Shown: in pieces, positions 16,474-25,537 of the stretch
How the letters are laid out: each line of letters starts with the position of its first letter
How positions within the stretch are numbered: position 1 is the stretch's first letter
Assembly: GCA_021737615.1 (NCBI GenBank)
Contig: JAIPDR010000016.1
Span: 1-34,112, forward strand
Length of the DNA: 34,112 nt
Direction of reading: 5' to 3'
DNA from: Desulfohalobiaceae bacterium
Lineage (GTDB): Bacteria; Desulfobacterota; Desulfovibrionia; Desulfovibrionales; Desulfothermaceae
The notes under the pieces: model-generated
Seen by the model: the letters and a program-made list of their open reading frames with translations, nothing else
Told to the model about the DNA's origin: nothing
The model's database searches: none
Program-made: the position numbers and the translations under genes

Positions 16474-19400
16474 TTACAGCAGATGCACCCGCCCCAGGTT
16501 CAGCTCGCGGCCGGCCTCCGCCACCTGCCGGTGGTGGGAGAAGAGCAGGACCTGGTTCTTCTCCCCCAGCCGGGCCAGAGCCTTGAGGGCGGCCCGGGTT
16601 CGATCCTCGTCGAAGTTGATCAGGATGTCGTCCACAATAAAGGGGACGGGCTCGCTCTTCTGCAGGCGATACTCCAAAGATGCCAGGCGCAGGGCCAGAA
16701 AGAGCTGGTCCCGGCTGCCGTCGCTCATGCCTTCCACCGGGATTCTCTGTCCGGCCTCGCGCAGGCCCACGATGATCTGCTCGCCCTTGTCGTCGACGTC
16801 TGTCCGCAGCCCCTGAAAAGAACCTAGGGTCAGCTCAGTGAAGTATTCCCCGGCCAGGGCCAGGACCGGATCCTGGTTCTCGGCCCGATAGCGCTCGACC
16901 GCCTCCTCCAGGACCAGGCCCGCCAGGCGCAGCCTGGTAAAATGCTCCGCCTGACGGCGGATGACGGCCAGGACCTCTTCGGCCTCTTCGGCCTTGCGCG
17001 CGGCGTAATCGCTGCCGTCCATGTCTTGAAAGCTCTTTCTCATCTCCCCGACCATTGCGCTTTGTTCCCCAAAGGCCTCTTCCAGGCGTTCCAGCTCCTC
17101 TGCGGTCTCCTTAAGGCTCACAGGCAGGGAATCGGGGTCCAGGGCCTGGACTTCAGCCGCGAGTTCATCCAGGCTGCAGGATCCTGCGATCTCGCGCAGG
17201 CCGGCTTCCTCGGTCCGGATAATCTTTTCCAGCTCCTGTCCCTTTCGCCAGCGCTGCTCCACCGCCTCTAGCTCGGCCTGATCCTCGCACCCGGCCAGGG
17301 CGCACAGTTCGGCCAGTTCTGAAACGGCCTGCTCGCGATCGATGGCGGCTTCCTGGATCTCTTTTTCGGTCCTTGCGATGCTGTCTCTGTAATTCTGAAG
17401 GCTGGTTGCATCGGCCTGAGCCCGATCCAGGAGGCCGTTCAGGCTTTCCACGGCCTGATCCAGGGGCAGACCGGCCAGTTCCGGGGCGGCCCGCTGGAGC
17501 AGGATGTTCAAATCGCGCCCGAGCTCCCGGCTGTCTTGATCGATGCCCTGGATCCGTTTGCTGTAACCGGCCGCATTGTTTACGTGCTTCAGACAGACCT
17601 CCAGGTCTTCAAAAAAATCAGAGACCCCGTCCGGGGTTTCAGTCCCGGGCAGTCCCAGCCTGGAAAGATAGGCGGCCCACTGCCGCTGCCAGGACTCAAG
17701 GGCTTCATCCGCCTGCCTGGCCCGCTCCCCGGCCCGGACGCTCTCCTTTTCCAGGCGGCTGATGCTCACCAAGACCGCGCGGCGATCATGGGCGATCTGC
17801 TCGATCTCCTGCCGTTTCTTTTTGGCCAGACCGAGAACGGGCGACAGAGCCTCACCCCCGGGTATGGGCAGGCCTGTTTCCCGGAGGGCTTTTTCAAGCA
17901 ACCCCCGGGCCTCCCGGCGCTTTTGACCCAGCTCGGCCACGGCGGCTTCATTTTGCAGGATCTGCCGGGCGGTGACCCGCCACTGCCTGATCTCGCCCTG
18001 CCAGTCCGACATCACCTCCGGCGTGTCCGGCTCGAGGCCGCAGGCCTGCCAGGCCCGGCTCCAACCTGCCTGCAGCTCCCGCCATTTCCCGGATAGATCC
18101 GCCCCGGCGCGTTCCAGTTCAGCCCATTGCCGCCTGGCCTGTTCCAGCTCCGAGTGCAACCTGGCGTTCTCGTGAACCCGGGAGCTCTCCCAGCGCAAGC
18201 GGTCGGCCGTGTGATCCGCCGCCTGCACCGCCCGTTCATAGACCTGGGACAGGGTCTCCTCGGACGCATATGCTTTGGCTTCGGCCTCGACATCCTCGGC
18301 CTCGAACCACTTCCGGCGCAAAATGGACCAGCCCTTCTCACGCCAGGCCCGCTTTTCCTTGAGCTCTTCTTCAGATGGGACCTCGCCGACCAGTTCCTGG
18401 GAATGGATGTCTTTTTTCAGTTCAGCGATCCTGGCGCTCAGCTCTTCCCTGGTCTTGTCAAGCTCCCGTCCCTCCTGCTCCAGATCCGCCCAGGCCTGTT
18501 TGAATTGCCGGACAGCGGTTTCCAGGGGCATGGGCAGACGAAGGAGTTCCTCCGGACTGCCCCGCCAGAATCCGAGGCGCTTCAGACCGGCCGAAAAGTC
18601 CTCTTTTTCCCTGGCCGCCCGGGCGGCTTGTTGTTCGAGAGCGGCGTCGATATCCCCGAGGCCGGCGGCTTGATCCAGGGCTTGATCCAGGGCCGAGAGG
18701 TCCCGGTCCGGGGGAAGCTTTTTCAATTCCGCTTTTTTGTCCGCCAACTCCTCCTGACTGGACTCGAGGGCCCGGGCGCTGTCCAGGCTCTCCTTCTGCA
18801 GGAGGCCGAGCTTATTGCCGTGGGCGCTGATCTCCCGGCGCTGCCTGAGCAGGGTCCCCAGATCCTCGACCCGGTCCGTATCCAGATCCGGCCTGACCCG
18901 GCGCAGTATCGCGGCTGCGGCGGCTTCCTCCTGCAGGCGGCTGTTCTCCAGGCCGCGGCGGTCGGCCACCCCTTTGCGGTAGGCCCCCAGACGCTGATGC
19001 AGGTCATGAATGGTCTCGGCCTGGTCCAAAAGCTCGGTGTTTGGTTCTATCGATTCTATCTTGGCCTTGTATTCAGCCAGGCGTTTTCCGGCCGCGGACA
19101 ATGTCCGCTCCGATTGGCGCAGCAATTCCTGGTTTTCCTGGCGGCGCCCGGCAAAATCATCCGGAAGCGAGGGCAGGCTGCCCAATCGTTCGAGTCCGGC
19201 CCGGGCTTCGCGCAGACGGGCCAGGGGCTGCAGGGCCTGCTGCAGGCGCTGCAGGCGCTGCTCTTTTTCCTGAACTTTTTTCTTCCTGTCCCTTGTCCGG
19301 GCAAGTTCCCATTCGGCCCGGCGCAGGGCCCGCTCCTGCTCTTTCCAGGCATGGCTAGACAGCGCGGCTTGGTTGATTTCTCTTTTGAGCTCCCGGAAAC

Positions 19401-19962
19401 GCTTCAAGGCAGCATTGAGTCTTGGCTTGGACCCCTGGGGCTTGAAAATTTCCCGCCTTTCCTCCTGCAGATCAGACAGGATCCGCTCCACCGAAGCGAT
19501 GCCGGTCCCGGCTGAAAACAGGGTCGTCCCGGCGCTGCCCTTTTCCTGCAGAATGCTGGCCCCGCCTTTGACCAGCCCGGAGTGGTCCAGGCCGAACAGG
19601 GTTTCGAAGCCTTCCCGGTCCAGGCCCTGAAGCCAGGCCCGGATCAGGCCCTGATCAAGGACGTTGCCCCCGGGGTCGAGGACGCTGCCCTTGCGCTTCT
19701 TGCGGCGGGAAAAAACAAGCTCTCCGCCCTGGCCGTCGGAGAGGGTCCCGGAAACACAGAGCCGATCGTTGGCATGAAGAAAATTGTCCGCGGTCCGCTC
19801 GGGAAACCCGAAGAGCCAGGCTTTCAGGGCGCGCAGGGTGCTGCTCTTGCCGGACTCGTTGGGTCCGAAGACGATATGCAGTCCGGGTCCGGCGGAGTCG
19901 AATTCAAGGCTGGCGTCGGTGAACGGCCCAAAGGCCTCCAGATGAAAGCGCTTGATGATCAT
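16474..19962 (-). CDS. SbcC/YhaN-type AAA ATPase with long coiled coils
   Basis: A 1162-aa SMC-like protein. Walker A GPNESGKSST lies at about residues 33-42, right after the N-terminal strand typical of RecF/SbcC heads. Coiled coil fills most of the middle, with heptad-rich Arg/Glu/Gln stretches. The C-terminal lobe has the signature GMSDGSRDQLFLALRLAS and Walker B PFIVDDILINFDEDRT. The stretch NQVLLFSHH completes the switch motif. Length matches the YhaN branch. It overlaps the SbcD-like nuclease gene by 4 nt (ATGA), so the two are translationally coupled and probably form an MRN-like nuclease complex for DNA ends or hairpins. The Zn-hook CxxC of classical SbcC is not visible. Confidence 0.9.
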   Translation of the reverse strand: MIIKRFHLEAFGPFTDASLEFDSAGPGLHIVFGPNESGKSSTLRALKAWLFGFPERTADNFLHANDRLCVSGTLSDGQGGELVFSRRKKRKGSVLDPGGNVLDQGLIRAWLQGLDREGFETLFGLDHSGLVKGGASILQEKGSAGTTLFSAGTGIASVERILSDLQEERREIFKPQGSKPRLNAALKRFRELKREINQAALSSHAWKEQERALRRAEWELARTRDRKKKVQEKEQRLQRLQQALQPLARLREARAGLERLGSLPSLPDDFAGRRQENQELLRQSERTLSAAGKRLAEYKAKIESIEPNTELLDQAETIHDLHQRLGAYRKGVADRRGLENSRLQEEAAAAAILRRVRPDLDTDRVEDLGTLLRQRREISAHGNKLGLLQKESLDSARALESSQEELADKKAELKKLPPDRDLSALDQALDQAAGLGDIDAALEQQAARAAREKEDFSAGLKRLGFWRGSPEELLRLPMPLETAVRQFKQAWADLEQEGRELDKTREELSARIAELKKDIHSQELVGEVPSEEELKEKRAWREKGWSILRRKWFEAEDVEAEAKAYASEETLSQVYERAVQAADHTADRLRWESSRVHENARLHSELEQARRQWAELERAGADLSGKWRELQAGWSRAWQACGLEPDTPEVMSDWQGEIRQWRVTARQILQNEAAVAELGQKRREARGLLEKALRETGLPIPGGEALSPVLGLAKKKRQEIEQIAHDRRAVLVSISRLEKESVRAGERARQADEALESWQRQWAAYLSRLGLPGTETPDGVSDFFEDLEVCLKHVNNAAGYSKRIQGIDQDSRELGRDLNILLQRAAPELAGLPLDQAVESLNGLLDRAQADATSLQNYRDSIARTEKEIQEAAIDREQAVSELAELCALAGCEDQAELEAVEQRWRKGQELEKIIRTEEAGLREIAGSCSLDELAAEVQALDPDSLPVSLKETAEELERLEEAFGEQSAMVGEMRKSFQDMDGSDYAARKAEEAEEVLAVIRRQAEHFTRLRLAGLVLEEAVERYRAENQDPVLALAGEYFTELTLGSFQGLRTDVDDKGEQIIVGLREAGQRIPVEGMSDGSRDQLFLALRLASLEYRLQKSEPVPFIVDDILINFDEDRTRAALKALARLGEKNQVLLFSHHRQVAEAGRELNLGRVHLL

Positions 19963-21218
19963 AACCCTTTCCCCTGGCGCAGCAGGCGGCCGAGCAGCAG
20001 CTCCTTGACCTCGTCCTGCATCTGTCTAAGCTTTTCCGGATCGCCGAGATCAAACGGGTCCTGGCCGGCCTGGATTTCCGGAGGCAGTTTGGACAGCATG
20101 TCGGCCAGTTCCGGGATCTGATCCTGACAGGACCGGGAAAGGCTCAAGTCTTCGATGCCTTTTATAAGTCCGGCCAGGGGCGAATCCGGGTCGACACCGC
20201 CTCCGCTTTCAAGCAGCGGTCTCGTCCGCAGGCGGATTTTCTCCAGCCAGATATCGCCCAACCCGGCCGCCCGGGTGCGGCATTCCTCCTGCACTTGCTG
20301 CTCCCGGTCGTGCAGCCGGCTGTGTATAGCGGTCCGCCCCTCCAGCTCCAGCCTTACCGCCACGGGCCGGCCGTCTCCGGCGTCGGCCGCCCCCTCCAGG
20401 GCCCGGCGGATTTGGACCCAGACCTGCTCCTCGCATTCACATCCCTCCAGATCGACCCGGCACATCTGCCAGCGCAGCACATCCAGGTCATGATGCACCG
20501 CTTGCCTGACCCGGCCGTCTTCGACCAGGACCAGGGTGCAGCCCTTGGGGCCTTCCTCCCGGATGTGCCTGCCCTGCACGGTCCCGGGAAACACGATCCA
20601 GGGATCGCGGTCCACGATCTCCCGCTGGTGAACATGACCCAGGGCCCAGTAATCGTAGCCCTTCGAGGCCAGGACATCCCGGCTGGTCGGGGCGTAGGGT
20701 TCATGGCCGGACCGCCCGGATAGGGCGGTATGCAAGAGGCCGATATTGAAGGTATCCGCCCGGCCCACGGGATAATTCGCAGCCAGGTCCTCCTGGACAT
20801 CCCGCCTGGAATAGCCCTGCCCGACGATGTTCACCCCGAGATCCTCCAGATAGATCCTTTCCGGCTGATTTTTACTCAGGATGCGGACGTTGTCCGGAGG
20901 ACTCAGGTTCTTCCCGATGGGGCTGGCCGCGTCGTGGTTCCCGGTCACCAGAAAGACCCGGATTCCGGCCTCCTTTAGCCGCCCCATGCGCTGGGCAAAG
21001 AACAGGGCCGTGTTGTAGTCCCGCCAGGGTCCGTCGAAGATGTCCCCGGCCAGGAGCACAAAGGCCGCTTCTTCGCCGATGGCCAGCTGAACGAGGTTGT
21101 CCAGGGCGCGGCGGGTGGCGTTTCTGATTTGCTCGACAGGGGCGTCGGGATAGCTTTCCAAGCCCTTGAGCGGACTGTCCAGATGAATGTCTGCGGCGTG
21201 GACAAAGGAAAATGTCAT
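19959..21218 (-). CDS. SbcD/YhaO-type DNA repair exonuclease (metallophosphoesterase)
   Basis: A 419-aa nuclease subunit. The Mre11-like metal motifs are in order: ADIHLDSP (Asp10, His12), LLAGDIFDG, TGNHDAASP, GLLHTAL and WALGHVHQRE. A helical C-terminal region of some 200 residues probably contacts the ATPase. It is expected to nick or degrade DNA ends when powered by the ATPase encoded at 16474-19962. The ribosome site AAGGAGGAG sits about 12 bases before the ATG, a slightly long spacing. It leads a two-gene operon with that gene. No yhaM is present. Confidence 0.9.
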   Translation of the reverse strand: MTFSFVHAADIHLDSPLKGLESYPDAPVEQIRNATRRALDNLVQLAIGEEAAFVLLAGDIFDGPWRDYNTALFFAQRMGRLKEAGIRVFLVTGNHDAASPIGKNLSPPDNVRILSKNQPERIYLEDLGVNIVGQGYSRRDVQEDLAANYPVGRADTFNIGLLHTALSGRSGHEPYAPTSRDVLASKGYDYWALGHVHQREIVDRDPWIVFPGTVQGRHIREEGPKGCTLVLVEDGRVRQAVHHDLDVLRWQMCRVDLEGCECEEQVWVQIRRALEGAADAGDGRPVAVRLELEGRTAIHSRLHDREQQVQEECRTRAAGLGDIWLEKIRLRTRPLLESGGGVDPDSPLAGLIKGIEDLSLSRSCQDQIPELADMLSKLPPEIQAGQDPFDLGDPEKLRQMQDEVKELLLGRLLRQGKGL

Positions 21219-21251
21219 GAAATGAACGAACTCCTCCTTGAATCTTGACCT

Positions 21252-21374
21252 CTATTTTCTGAAGATCCAGGCCAGAAAAGACAAGAACAGACTGATCAGG
21301 ATCATGGTGGTGATCGGAATGTAGATCTTGAATCCCGGACGGTCAATGACGATATCGCCGGACAGCCTTCCAAC
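21252..21374 (-). pseudogene. C-terminal remnant of a DUF2905 membrane protein
   Basis: A 40-codon reading frame (GRLSGDIVIDRPGFKIYIP, then ITTMILISLFLSFLAWI) matches the second half of DUF2905, a small two-helix membrane protein: the GD-I motif and the last transmembrane helix are intact. It has no start codon. It begins directly behind the TAA of the small lipoprotein frame at 21375-21656, and the first helix is missing. A deletion seems to have removed the N-terminal half and joined the two. Confidence 0.7.
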
Positions 21375-21656
21375 TTAAAACCAGTAATCGAAGATGACCG
21401 ATATCTTCTCCAGGACTTTCAGCCTGAACGGGCGCCGCTTCCATTCTTCCAGGCTGACGGGTTCTGTAATGGCCGTCCCCAGGACTTCTCGGCTCTGCTT
21501 CGCACTCAAAAATCCCGATCCATCGCTGATTCTGGGCTGGTTGTCGATCGGGCCGCCGCTCTCCCGGATCATCCGGCTCGGGGGCAGCGAACTGCAGCCG
21601 GCCAGGAGCAGGCCGGCGGCAACGCAGACCAGGGTTATCCATTTTCCGATTTGCAA
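21375..21656 (-). pseudogene. Small lipoprotein frame, probably an internally deleted remnant
   Basis: A 93-aa frame starts TTG with no clear ribosome site. It has a lipoprotein signal (LLLAGCSSLPPS, lipidated Cys21) and a tail LEEWKRRPFRLKVLEKISVI. The start resembles the N-terminus of phospholipase D/cardiolipin-synthase-like lipoproteins, and the Trp/Arg-rich tail resembles their C-terminus; the catalytic HKD domains between are absent. The PLD origin is tentative. It is followed in the same frame by the DUF2905 remnant. Confidence 0.42.
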
Positions 21657-21707
21657 GGGTGTTCACCAACCAAAGGCTTACAAAAGACCAGTGCTTCAAC
21701 TTCTCCA

Positions 21708-22595
21708 TCAGCCTCCGGGCCTCAGGGGGAGCAGATTGAGGGCGCAGCCGCACCCGAAGATGAGCAGGGCCCCGAACACCAGCTGCAGGGTCACGGGCTC
21801 CCCGAGAAAAAGCACTCCGAAACAGGCCACCAGCGGCACCTCCGCGGTCATCATCACGCTGACCCTGGAGGCCGGGATAGAGGCCAGGGCCTGATTGATG
21901 CTGAGCTGGGCCCCAACCGAAAAAACAGCCACGGCCATGACCGCCAGCCAGGCCGCGCCCGCCTGGGGCAGAATCGGAAGGTCGGAAAGCAGCAGCGGTC
22001 CGAGGCCGGCCAGGGTGCCGGTCAGGCAGAGATAAAAAAACAGGGTGTAGATGTTGTTCTCCCGGCCCAGCCTCCTGACCAGCAGCAGGGTCAGGGCGCA
22101 GAGGACCGCAGCCGCCGTCGCCGAGACATGCCCGGCATTAAAGACCGGACTGGCTTCATTGGGCCAGAGAATGACCACGATCCCGGCAAAAGAACCGCAA
22201 ATAAAGGGCCAGGCCGCCCTGGCCGTCGGCTCTCCAGCCACCCAGGGCGACAACAGGGCGGTGAAGGCCGGATACAGATAGAACAGGATCATGGCCAGGG
22301 ACAAGGGGATGAGCTGAAAGGCGGCCACCAGGAGCAGGAAGGCCGCGGCCCCGCAGACCCCTCTCACAGTCAGCAGCAGCCGCTTTTGCCCCCAGAGGCT
22401 GAGTCCCAGGAACCATACCAGCAGCGGAATCCCCGCCAGGCCGAGGATGAAACGGCCCACCCCTATCTGCCAGATGCTTAAGTAGGAGCCGGCCAGCTTG
22501 GCGGAGACGCTCATGCCCCCGTAGAACAGGGGCGCTAAAAAGAGGCAGATGAGTCCGCTGCCGGCCCTTGGTTTCATGAAGGTCAATCTTTTCAT
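21708..22595 (-). CDS. DMT-superfamily (EamA) transporter
   Basis: A 295-aa inner-membrane protein with about ten transmembrane helices arranged as two EamA repeats. The first repeat starts [20 protein letters not shown] and ends around [18 protein letters not shown]; the second starts [19 protein letters not shown] and ends [21 protein letters not shown]. Members export amino acids or other metabolites. The ATG at 22595 overlaps the stop of the cupin remnant (ATGA). A Met at codon 7 could be an alternative start. No neighbour indicates the substrate. Confidence 0.87.
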   Translation of the reverse strand: MKRLTFMKPRAGSGLICLFLAPLFYGGMSVSAKLAGSYLSIWQIGVGRFILGLAGIPLLVWFLGLSLWGQKRLLLTVRGVCGAAAFLLLVAAFQLIPLSLAMILFYLYPAFTALLSPWVAGEPTARAAWPFICGSFAGIVVILWPNEASPVFNAGHVSATAAAVLCALTLLLVRRLGRENNIYTLFFYLCLTGTLAGLGPLLLSDLPILPQAGAAWLAVMAVAVFSVGAQLSINQALASIPASRVSVMMTAEVPLVACFGVLFLGEPVTLQLVFGALLIFGCGCALNLLPLRPGG

Positions 22596-22737
22596 GTCCC
22601 TTTTATGGTTATGGGCCTGCCGGTTGTGCCGGCATAAAAGACGATGATTTCAGCAGGTTCATCCCCGTCATTTTTTCCGTAGTGCCAGGTATCAACGACA
22701 ATACAAACAGGCAAACCCCAAAAAACAGCTTGTGCAT
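22592..22737 (-). pseudogene. Cupin protein remnant: signal peptide joined out of frame to the C-terminal end
   Basis: An ATG at 22737 with an excellent AAGGAGAT site starts a signal peptide ([18 protein letters not shown]). In the next frame the sequence gives [20 protein letters not shown], then YAG and the end PITIKGT, the last strands of a cupin. The metal-binding barrel in between is missing and the frames differ. Read from 22737 without shift, a 42-codon peptide would be made. The cupin stop overlaps the start of the DMT transporter, showing former translational coupling. Confidence 0.68.
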
Positions 22738-22962
22738 GGCTTGATCTCCTTTCAGTATGAAAAACCAGCCGCACTTCGTAAGACCTGCCGCTGTCGTTTC
22801 CAACGATCTCTCTGCAAAAAAGGGTGCGGTTTTTTCAAAAAAATTCAATAATGTGAAACTGCTATCATATCTATGGCTCCCGGTCAAATCGAAAAGCCTC
22901 CTCCAGGCCGGCCCGGGTCGGCCCACTTAAAAAACAACCCTTCCCGGAACACCCTGTACATT

Positions 22963-23508
22963 TTATTCAGGTGCTTGCCGTAATCCGACTCCGGAAGCTC
23001 TTGTTTCAGCTGTTGCTTGAATGGCTGCGAGCAAATGCCTGGTCAGTTTGTGCAGGCGGCGGGGAATGCCGAAAAATCTGGCCACAGGCAGCATCGGACC
23101 GGAAAAGATTTCGATGCTCTCAATTCTGACGTAATCGCCGCTGGGCTCAAAATAAAACGAGTGTCGCGCCTGAACTCCCCATTTTGCGCCAACCCAGGTA
23201 ACCAGGCGCCCTTTTTCGTAATCTATGACCACCGGGGCTATTCGGATCGGAAAGAGCAGGGGCTTGAGTTCAAAGGACAGACAGCTGCCGGCTGCAAGGC
23301 AATCTCCGGCTTCAAGCCGGCATTGCCGGCAGACCGGGTTCCACTCGGACCAGTTTTCAACCCGTGAAAACACGTCCCAGACAATTTCCATGGGCGCCGG
23401 TATGAGCACTGTTTCGCGGATTATCACGGCGATGCCGGGCTTTCGGCAGGAAAGCAAATGACTTTTTTGCCCTGCGTTTTTGTCATTCAATCTGCTCCCG
23501 ACGGGCAT
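22963..23508 (-). CDS. SRPBCC (START/Bet v1-like) family protein
   Basis: A protein of 154-181 aa with a polyketide-cyclase/START fold. The motif IRETVLIPAPMEIVWDVFSR, then VENWSEWNPV, is the standard first strand and helix pair, and KGRLVTWVGAKWGV, HSFYFEP and the final helix follow. It is expected to form a hydrophobic ligand pocket; ligand unknown. The open frame goes back to 23508 and would overlap the PPOX gene by 26 nt, but has no ribosome site. A GTG at 23427, just before the domain, is an alternative start. It is probably in one operon with the PPOX gene. The 22738-22962 gap downstream has no supported gene. Confidence 0.8.
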   Translation of the reverse strand: MPVGSRLNDKNAGQKSHLLSCRKPGIAVIIRETVLIPAPMEIVWDVFSRVENWSEWNPVCRQCRLEAGDCLAAGSCLSFELKPLLFPIRIAPVVIDYEKGRLVTWVGAKWGVQARHSFYFEPSGDYVRIESIEIFSGPMLPVARFFGIPRRLHKLTRHLLAAIQATAETRASGVGLRQAPE

Positions 23509-23902
23509 CTGTCAGGCCGTTTAAAAAAAGCACCGACTGCACCCTGATGCAGATGAGCTCAGCATCCGGAGAATCCAGCAAGGTCCGCAGCTCAGGATGC
23601 TTAGTGATCATTTTCTCCCGGATCTGTTGTTTTTCCGGATCCCCGGCAAAGGGCTCGAACACCCCTTCAACAGTAAGTGCCCTGGGCTGCGGCTGATCGC
23701 GGGAATCGATCAGCAGGCTAACGCAGGGATTTTCTTCCAGGTTGCGATATTTTCTGGTATCGCGCCGGGTGCACATGAATATGCGGGTGCAGTCGGCATT
23801 AACCGTATAAACCATTAATGAGCAATACGGCTGGTTGTCTGCGGCAGTGGCCAGAACGCAATGGCGACTGTCCCGAAGCAGTGATTTGATTTCTTCCTGC
23901 AT
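23483..23902 (-). CDS. Pyridoxamine 5'-phosphate oxidase-like flavin-binding protein
   Basis: A 139-aa split-barrel protein likely to bind FMN or F420/heme. The N-terminal helix and strand (MQEEIKSLLRDSRHCVLAT) are followed by QPYCSLMVYTVNADCTRIFM, the usual barrel strands, then TRKYRNLEENPCVSLLID and the C-terminal AELICIRVQSVLF. The start at 23902 rather than an ATG two codons earlier (23908) is decided by the ribosome site: AAAGGA abuts the first ATG but is six bases from the second. A longer frame to 24067 has no further support. It sits directly ahead of the SRPBCC gene. Confidence 0.85.
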   Translation of the reverse strand: MQEEIKSLLRDSRHCVLATAADNQPYCSLMVYTVNADCTRIFMCTRRDTRKYRNLEENPCVSLLIDSRDQPQPRALTVEGVFEPFAGDPEKQQIREKMITKHPELRTLLDSPDAELICIRVQSVLFLNGLTDARREQIE

Positions 23903-23957
23903 GGGCATTCCTTTTACTTGGATTGATTGTTGTGAGTTCGCCTTGGGACATTCCTGA

Positions 23958-24256
23958 TTCCGGCCGCAGAGCAAAGGACTGAAAAAGTATCTGCGCGAGA
24001 TCCAGGATATCGAAGTACTGTTTTCCGGCAGACTGCAGCAGATCGACAAGACCTTAAGCTTGATCAAAGCCTACCGCAAAGATGAGGAACTGACCCGATC
24101 CAGTCTGGGCAGGCCTTGCCCGCCAAAAACGGCTCAGGCCCGTGTATGACCCTCGAGGGAAAATACGATTTCGCCGTCCTCAAGTTCGCGGCTGCCGCCA
24201 TGAAGTACCAGGCTCAATGCCGGGAGACTGTCAGGCGCGAAAAAGAACAAACCTGA
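23958..24256 (+). pseudogene. Two overlapping short reading frames, possible remnant of an unknown gene pair
   Basis: A 63-codon frame (23958-24149) without an ATG encodes a Lys/Glu-rich helical stretch (KKYLREIQDIEVLFSGRLQQ, then IDKTLSLIKAYRKDEEL). It overlaps by ATGA an ATG-started 36-codon frame (24146-24256), MTLEGKYDFAVLKFAAAAMK, then YQAQCRETV. The overlapping stop-start and the amphipathic composition look coding. I cannot name a family. The pair faces rmuC tail to tail, with its stop three bases from the end of rmuC. It is either a small coupled gene pair or the tail of a lost one. No other gene is seen in 23903-24258. Confidence 0.4.
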
Positions 24257-24258
24257 GA

Positions 24259-25530
24259 TCAATTTCTCTGACCGCTCGGGGTTTCGTTCTCAACAGAAGA
24301 GACCTCGTCTTCGTCCTCGGCTGTCTCCTGGACACATTCAGGGGGCAGTCGTTTGCTTGCCCTGGCCCCCATCCTGCGAATCCGTTCGGCCCGGGAGATG
24401 ACATTGCCCCGGCCGGTGGAGAGCTGGTTCATGGCTTTGTCGTAGTGTTCTCTCGCCTTGTCCATGGATTTCCCGATATCCTGAAGGGTCTCGACGAAGC
24501 CCGCGATCTTGTCGTACAACTGGCCGCTCTGCTTCGCGATCTCCAGGGCGTATCTGGTCTGGTTCTCCTGACGCCAAATCGAGGCAATGGTCCACAGGGT
24601 GGCCATCAGGGTCGTGGGGGTCGCGATCATGACCTTTTGATCCCAGGCATATTGGATAAGCGCCTTGTCCTTTTTCAGGGCGATGGAAAATGCCGCCTCG
24701 ATGGGCATGAACATGACCACGAAATCCGGCGAATTGAGCCCCCCGCCGGCCTGGTAGTGTTTTACACCGAGCCCGTCCACATGCGAACGGATCGAGCGCA
24801 CCAGATCTTTGGCATGGCCGCTCCGGCGGTCTTCCTCCCCGGCGGCGAAGCGTTCGTAAGCCAGGAGGGAGACCTTGGAATCGATCACCAGGTGTTTGTC
24901 CTCCGGGAGTCGGACGATCACGTCCGGCCTGACCCGCCGTTCGGCGGCATCCGTGACCTCCATTCCCGAGCCCTGCCGATAGTAGTCCTCACCCTGTCGA
25001 AGACCCGATTCTTCCAGGATCCTCTCCAGTACGACCTCTCCCCAGTTACCCTGAATCTTGGAGTCCCCTTTCAGGGCCCTGGTCAGCTTGTCCGCCTCCT
25101 GGGACATCTGCAGATTGAGACCTTCCAGTTGCTTCAGTCGTTCAGACAGGCTGGCCGCTCGTTCTCCTGACTGCTGGCTGGACTGCTGCACCGTGTGCTG
25201 AAACTCCCTGATGCGCTCCTGCAGCGGGTTTAAAATACCGTCCAGGTTTCGTCTATTCTGCTCCAGAAAACGGCTGCTCTGCTGGTGCAGGATGTCGTTG
25301 GCCAGGTTTTGAAAGGCCTCGCTGAAATTTGCTTCCACCGAAGCGCGCAGTTCGGCTTCGCTCCTGAGCTGCTGCCTGGCCTGATCGCGTTCGGTGTGCG
25401 CCTGGACCAGGTTGACGTCCCGTTTCGCGATTTTCCCGGCGGCCAAAAGCCCTGCCGTCAAGAGTCCGAACACGAGGCCGGCTGCGGCGCCGACAGCCAG
25501 GGAGAGGGGATCGAGGGAAAGAATTTCCAT
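24259..25530 (-). CDS. rmuC: DNA recombination protein RmuC
   Basis: A 423-aa inner-membrane-anchored protein that limits DNA inversions at short inverted repeats. Residues about 8-30 form a transmembrane segment (VGAAAGLVFGLLTAGLLAAG), followed by a long coiled coil to about residue 150. The RmuC nuclease-like domain then gives KIQGNWGEVVLERILEESGL, VIDSKVSLLAYERF, SPDFVVMFMPIEAAFSIAL and MIATPTTLMATL. The C-terminal tail is acidic. It starts seven nt behind the TraR-type gene, implying an operon. In a window this rich in inverted repeats, its known role is suggestive, but that link is inference. Confidence 0.95.
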   Translation of the reverse strand: MEILSLDPLSLAVGAAAGLVFGLLTAGLLAAGKIAKRDVNLVQAHTERDQARQQLRSEAELRASVEANFSEAFQNLANDILHQQSSRFLEQNRRNLDGILNPLQERIREFQHTVQQSSQQSGERAASLSERLKQLEGLNLQMSQEADKLTRALKGDSKIQGNWGEVVLERILEESGLRQGEDYYRQGSGMEVTDAAERRVRPDVIVRLPEDKHLVIDSKVSLLAYERFAAGEEDRRSGHAKDLVRSIRSHVDGLGVKHYQAGGGLNSPDFVVMFMPIEAAFSIALKKDKALIQYAWDQKVMIATPTTLMATLWTIASIWRQENQTRYALEIAKQSGQLYDKIAGFVETLQDIGKSMDKAREHYDKAMNQLSTGRGNVISRAERIRRMGARASKRLPPECVQETAEDEDEVSSVENETPSGQRN

Positions 25531-25537
25531 GACGGTC

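Noticed and set aside
18127-19515. A 462-codon open frame on the plus strand inside the SbcC-like gene
   Set aside because: It is antisense to a clearly coding, full-length ATPase with intact motifs. Its product is a run of Gly/Leu/Gln/Phe of the kind produced opposite GC-rich coding DNA, with no family match.
16474-21218. Calling the SbcC/SbcD-like pair a phage-defence system
   Set aside because: Both proteins have the complete layout of the common YhaN/YhaO repair pair, with no extra defence domain or defence neighbours.
24142-25170. A 342-codon plus-strand frame opposite rmuC
   Set aside because: It is fully antisense to a well-supported RmuC and has a low-complexity composition and no ribosome site.
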